In this document: piece after piece, positions 59,001 to 62,000 of the stretch
How positions within the stretch are numbered: the stretch's first letter is position 1
Layout: each line of letters begins with the position of its first letter
NCBI RefSeq assembly: GCF_001949145.1
Contig: NW_019091413.1
Span: forward strand, 1,305,556-1,367,555
Reading direction: 5' to 3'
Length of the DNA stretch: 62,000 nucleotides
DNA from: Acanthaster planci
Taxonomy: Eukaryota > Echinodermata > Asteroidea > Valvatida > Acanthasteridae
The notes under the pieces: generated by a model
Told to the model about the DNA's origin: nothing
Seen by the model: only the letters and a program-made list of their open reading frames with translations
Databases searched by the model: none
Position numbers and translations under genes: made by a program

Positions 59001-62000
59001 CTGCGCCTATGCATTAACATTCACACTCAAATTGCACCCATGGTGATGTCACCATCTTGTCCAAGTTCGCACTCTTGCGCCGCTGCACGGTGCTATACAA
59101 TCTTTTCTCATGCCCAAGGCTGCAGGCTGCAGTGCGGTGGGAACGACACTTTGAGCCGTGAGAGAGATCATGGTAATGTTCCCCCTCCCCTCCGTGTACA
59201 TGTAGTACTTCACTCGTACCAAGATGAACATGTCTTTGCAATCTGATGCATGCGTGTTCGCAGCGTATCACGTGATCGATTATCAACCAGTCAGATTTAC
59301 CATGGTATAATAGGACATCGTGGTTTAGGGCATCCTGTGATGATTGGAGTCGGCCACAGTTGGTTCTGCCCTCAGAGGCATCACAATGGGAGGGGAGTAA
59401 CAATTCCCCCGTAATCAAGATTGTAGGCAAATTGTGTTTTTTTGTCCAGTAAATTGCAGTACATGGATATACAGTAAATTGCTAACCGTGAAGAGCCCCC
59501 ACCAATTATTTATCAGAGTTCACTTACAACAGCAAACAGTGAAGATTACCCAGATTTCACACCACCACCCACCAATTATTTATCAGTGTTCACTTACAAC
59601 AGCAAACAGTGAAGATTTCCCAGATTTCACACCACCATAATGTCCACTACAAACATTTCAAATATACAACGTATGGTTAAAAACTTGTTTACCTCTCTGT
59701 CTTATTATTTGTCATTTTTACATGGGTTGCCAGAAAAGTCAAGTTCACATAGTACTTGTTCATGCCCCTTTTTTACTGAAATTAACATTAGCTAATTGAA
59801 ATCCTACGTATATCTTCATCATGTGGGTTCCTTGTACAGTTGAGAGAGATCTTCCCAATCTTCAGACTAGCCTTGCCTCCCAAGAGGTGGTTCGGAAGCA
59901 ACTTTGACCTTAACTTTCTGGAAGACAGACAGCTGGGCCTGCAGGCTTTCATCGATAACATCATCAGTCACAAGGACATCGTGCTCAGGTAAGCAGGATT
60001 GATGGTAGTTTGTGAAATGGCTTGACCCAACTTGATGGCACTGCGGAGAACAGAATGCTTCACTTTCGATCACCATAATGTGCTTTACGATGCAAGCACA
60101 AACTTACTAAGGTCGCGTCTGAATTACTTGGCTATGGCTGGAAATTATGCATGAGTCTATGTTGTGGCTGCAGCTACTTCCTTCAGAGTTGTGTGCAATG
60201 TTGAGCCTTTTCCAAGTAATTTGGACACAGCATGATTCTGATAGCACAAAAACCTTTATTTTGCTTTGACCCATGAAATATGCTGTAACCACAAACTTTC
60301 TCTATTGTGAGTGTTTAGTTTACAGCTGGACAAGCCATGTTTCAGGGTACCATACTTAACAGAGCCTAGTAAATATGTAAATAGCATACTAAGGTTTTAT
60401 TTCTTCCTGAGATGCTTCCTGGTCGTGTAGCATCAGGAAAGATTTTTTATCGGTGCAGTAAGTCAAGTTGGTCATAAAATATATATTCTTGGCAAATATA
60501 TACAGGAAAATTGGTCTCTGGCAGATATAATCTAATTACTACATTTTGACTAAAAACGGTTTTCTTTTGGTTCAGCAGAATCTTCCTGTGCTGGGCAAAT
60601 TCATGTGCTCAGCAGTTCTATAAAAACTTGGTCAGTGACACTCATCCAGATTACATCAATGCTCTAGTTTCTTATGAAAACTTCTTGCCTAAAGTTTACT
60701 GATGGTGTCAAACCACACATTTCTCATGTGCATATTTGTGTACATCATCTGCATGCTCCTTTCGTGAAGAGCAGTGTGCTGGTCTACCTGCAGGAACAAT
60801 TTAGTATTTGAAGCCTGCAGTAGGGCCATCAATCTGCATTGCATTTTCTTGTCTGCTATTGTAGTGGGCCAGTGAGGGAGTTCCTATGTCTAGACGATCC
60901 CCCAGGTCCCCACGACAACTTGGAGGAGAGCAGGGTGAGTACAGTAAAGACACAGGCCCGAGCCCAACTGCATGGCCCTGCAGTAAAGGTCTGCTGAAAA
61001 GTTCCTAACTGCAGGCACAATCCACAGCAAAGATGTACACTGGCAGGTGAATGTCTTTGTGCACCTGTGCACCAGAACAGGTTTTTTTCTCCAACTGTGT
61101 TTCTATAAATAACATTGCACTGTACCCGTGTTAGAGTTAATGCCTTCGTTGAAAAAACCGTAAATTCAGGTTCATGGTAAGTCCACAAAAAGTTCCCTTT
61201 CTGGTCCCTATTTGAAAACCATGTCTCTTCTCAATTACACAGACATTGCAAAGACTAGGAATATAAAAAAAGCAAGTCTATGATTTTACGCACGCTGTGC
61301 GCCTTAGGTAATACAAGTTTTACCCTGAAATTTATTCATGGATTTCAGTGTTTTTCGTTCTACTGTCGCCCTTTTGTGACAGAAGTGTCATTTCTCAAAG
61401 GAGAAAATTGTGATGAAAACCAGGTTCATTATGAGCTAAGTCAGTGGAAACTTTGTACCGCATGAGCAAATCATCATTTATTCATGAAAATAAAATCCAG
61501 GAGGGCAGCATGGTAGCACCCATGGCATGCAACCTACAAAAGTTGGACCATTCAGGTTGTGAACAAGAGTTATTGTCTAAATACCAAAGCTTCCTGTTAC
61601 ACTATAGGATATGAAGAAATCTTTGCCAGTCTTGAGGATACATGTGACTTAATCAGAAAGTTAGAAGTACATGTATAATGTCACTATTAAATGCACGCTG
61701 CAGAGCGTACAAGTGATTTGACAAAGTAAATTACTGAAAATACTAAAATGGTGGTGGAATTATGCCCGTCCTGAGACCTCCGCTTCATCTGTGACGTATA
61801 GATATGAGATGCAAGGAGCAACTCCTCACTGATGAGTTGATCTTCCATTTTTTGGCGAATTCCTATAGGCTTTGTGCGAGTCTTTGGATGAAACTGTGTA
61901 CAGTCTTCGCTTAGAGCTAGCCGAACGAGACCGGCAAATTGCTGCCCTGAACACAAAGGTGGAAGCCTGTGAAGAGCGCATCAGGCACCTACTCAACAGT
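55565..62000 (+). CDS. SNX16: Sorting nexin 16-like protein, gene span, 3' end beyond window
   Basis: SNX16 is a PX-domain sorting nexin that binds PI3P on early and late endosomes and acts in endosomal trafficking. Five exons (55565-56023, 58580-58666, 59840-59988, 60865-60934, 61869-62000+) join in consistent phases. The N-terminal 130 residues are low-complexity and Ser/Gly-rich. The PX domain begins at [13 protein letters not shown] and runs through [18 protein letters not shown] and [12 protein letters not shown]. Then comes the SNX16 hallmark [13 protein letters not shown], followed by a heptad-like coiled-coil start. The order and motifs match vertebrate SNX16 closely. The C-terminus lies outside the window. 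The ATG is the first in the exon and gives a family-typical N-terminus. Confidence 0.92.
56241..56853. mobile_element. hAT-like non-autonomous element, 613 bp, with perfect 8-bp target duplication
   Basis: The ends are CAGTGTTGGAGT and its inverse ACTCCAACACTG, and both flanks read ATAAAAAG (56233-56240 and 56854-56861), an exact 8-bp duplication. CAGTG-type ends with 8-bp duplications define hAT transposons. The interior is crowded with GAGTAC/GTACTC and GAGTCC words and codes for nothing. It lies in the first coding intron of the SNX16-like gene. The intact duplication suggests a fairly recent insertion. Confidence 0.85.
56862..58579. other. Rest of SNX16-like intron after exon 1
   Basis: No further exon was recognised. 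The stretch near 57010-57145 (CCGTGCAG repeated, and ATGAAG...CTTCAT-like ends) may be another small repeat. ORFs of 60-97 codons have no domains. Confidence 0.4.
58580..58666 (+). CDS. SNX16: SNX16-like coding exon 2 (PX domain)
   Basis: The 87-nt phase 0-0 exon encodes [20 protein letters not shown] and then TDFVRVNNK. The RRYTDF motif carries the PX arginine that contacts the PI3P 3-phosphate in this family. Acceptor CTATGCAG, donor GTAAGA. Confidence 0.92.
58667..59839. other. SNX16-like intron 2
   Basis: Contains the 70-bp tandem repeat at 59500-59637. Nothing else recognised. Confidence 0.45.
59500..59637. repeat. Two-copy tandem repeat, 70-bp period
   Basis: ACCAATTATTTATCAG, then TTCACTTACAACAGCAAACA and CCAGATTTCACACCACCA recur at an exact 70-bp offset with two mismatches. 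It lies inside an intron of the SNX16-like gene and is probably a recent local duplication. Confidence 0.85.
59840..59988 (+). CDS. SNX16: SNX16-like coding exon 3 (PX domain)
   Basis: The 149-nt exon (phase 0 to 2) encodes [19 protein letters not shown] and then [27 protein letters not shown] is the PX proline-rich loop with its basic residue, and RQLGLQAF carries the second phosphoinositide-contacting arginine. Acceptor TTGTACAG, donor GTAAGC. Confidence 0.92.
59989..60864. other. SNX16-like intron 3
   Basis: AT-rich intron; no repeat, RNA or further exon recognised. Confidence 0.45.
60865..60934 (+). CDS. SNX16: SNX16-like coding exon 4
   Basis: The 70-nt exon (phase 2 to 0) encodes [20 protein letters not shown] and then [16 protein letters not shown] is the most diagnostic SNX16 signature and closes the PX domain. 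Acceptor TATTGTAG, donor GTGAGT. Confidence 0.92.
60935..61868. other. SNX16-like intron 4
   Basis: No additional exon or repeat recognised. Confidence 0.45.
61869..62000 (+). CDS. SNX16: SNX16-like coding exon 5, partial (coiled coil)
   Basis: It starts in phase 0 after acceptor TTCCTATAG and is open to the window end (44 codons). It encodes [20 protein letters not shown] followed by further Leu/Ile/Ala heptads, matching the SNX16 coiled coil used for dimerisation. The rest of the gene lies beyond the window. Confidence 0.88.

Noticed and set aside
1-62000. CRISPR array, bacterial operon or integrated virus
   Set aside because: No regularly spaced repeats, no bacterial gene signals, and no viral polymerase, capsid or integrase-like frames were seen.

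Overview
This is eukaryotic genomic DNA: short coding exons with GT/AG introns, long AT-rich non-coding stretches and many small inverted-repeat transposon relics. Gene content (a ZNFX1-type helicase, a SNX16-type sorting nexin, a secreted CUB/LDLa protein), frequent ACATGTA words and the repeat families suggest a marine invertebrate, most likely a deuterostome such as an echinoderm, hemichordate or amphioxus. The sequence alone does not fix the species. I see no bacterial genes, CRISPR array or rRNA.

Layout. 1-10425: no convincing gene; hAT-like and other short non-autonomous elements, a tRNA-derived SINE head and a three-copy motif array. 10426-36056 (+): a split gene for a secreted CUB plus LDL-receptor class A protein. 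It seems to have two alternative first exons, each coding a signal peptide and ending in the same splice phase. The upstream form adds a 77-residue segment with a furin-type site and a 15-residue linker before the single CUB domain. 36057-41160: non-coding, with a T/G-rich LINE-tail-like block and a strong hairpin. 41160-48373 (+): ZNFX1-like gene with a likely promoter (CRE, ETS and IRF-like words), one 5' splice acceptor and a 6.2-kb essentially intronless coding region. It has a single 1-nt frameshift between helicase motifs Ia and II. 48374-55361: non-coding, with a tandem segmental duplication, a long fold-back element and MITEs. 55362-62000 (+): the 5' part of a SNX16-like gene (five coding exons; PX domain, then the start of the coiled coil), cut off by the window end.

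The three genes share an orientation but show no common pathway. CUB/LDLa proteins are extracellular, ZNFX1 is an RNA helicase and RZ-finger protein linked to antiviral or small-RNA biology, and SNX16 binds endosomal PI3P. The most unusual observations are two ~20-bp A-rich inserts carrying the same core, each between perfect 11-12 bp direct repeats; the paired signal-peptide first exons; the single-base break in the helicase gene; and several intact non-autonomous elements with clear target-site duplications.
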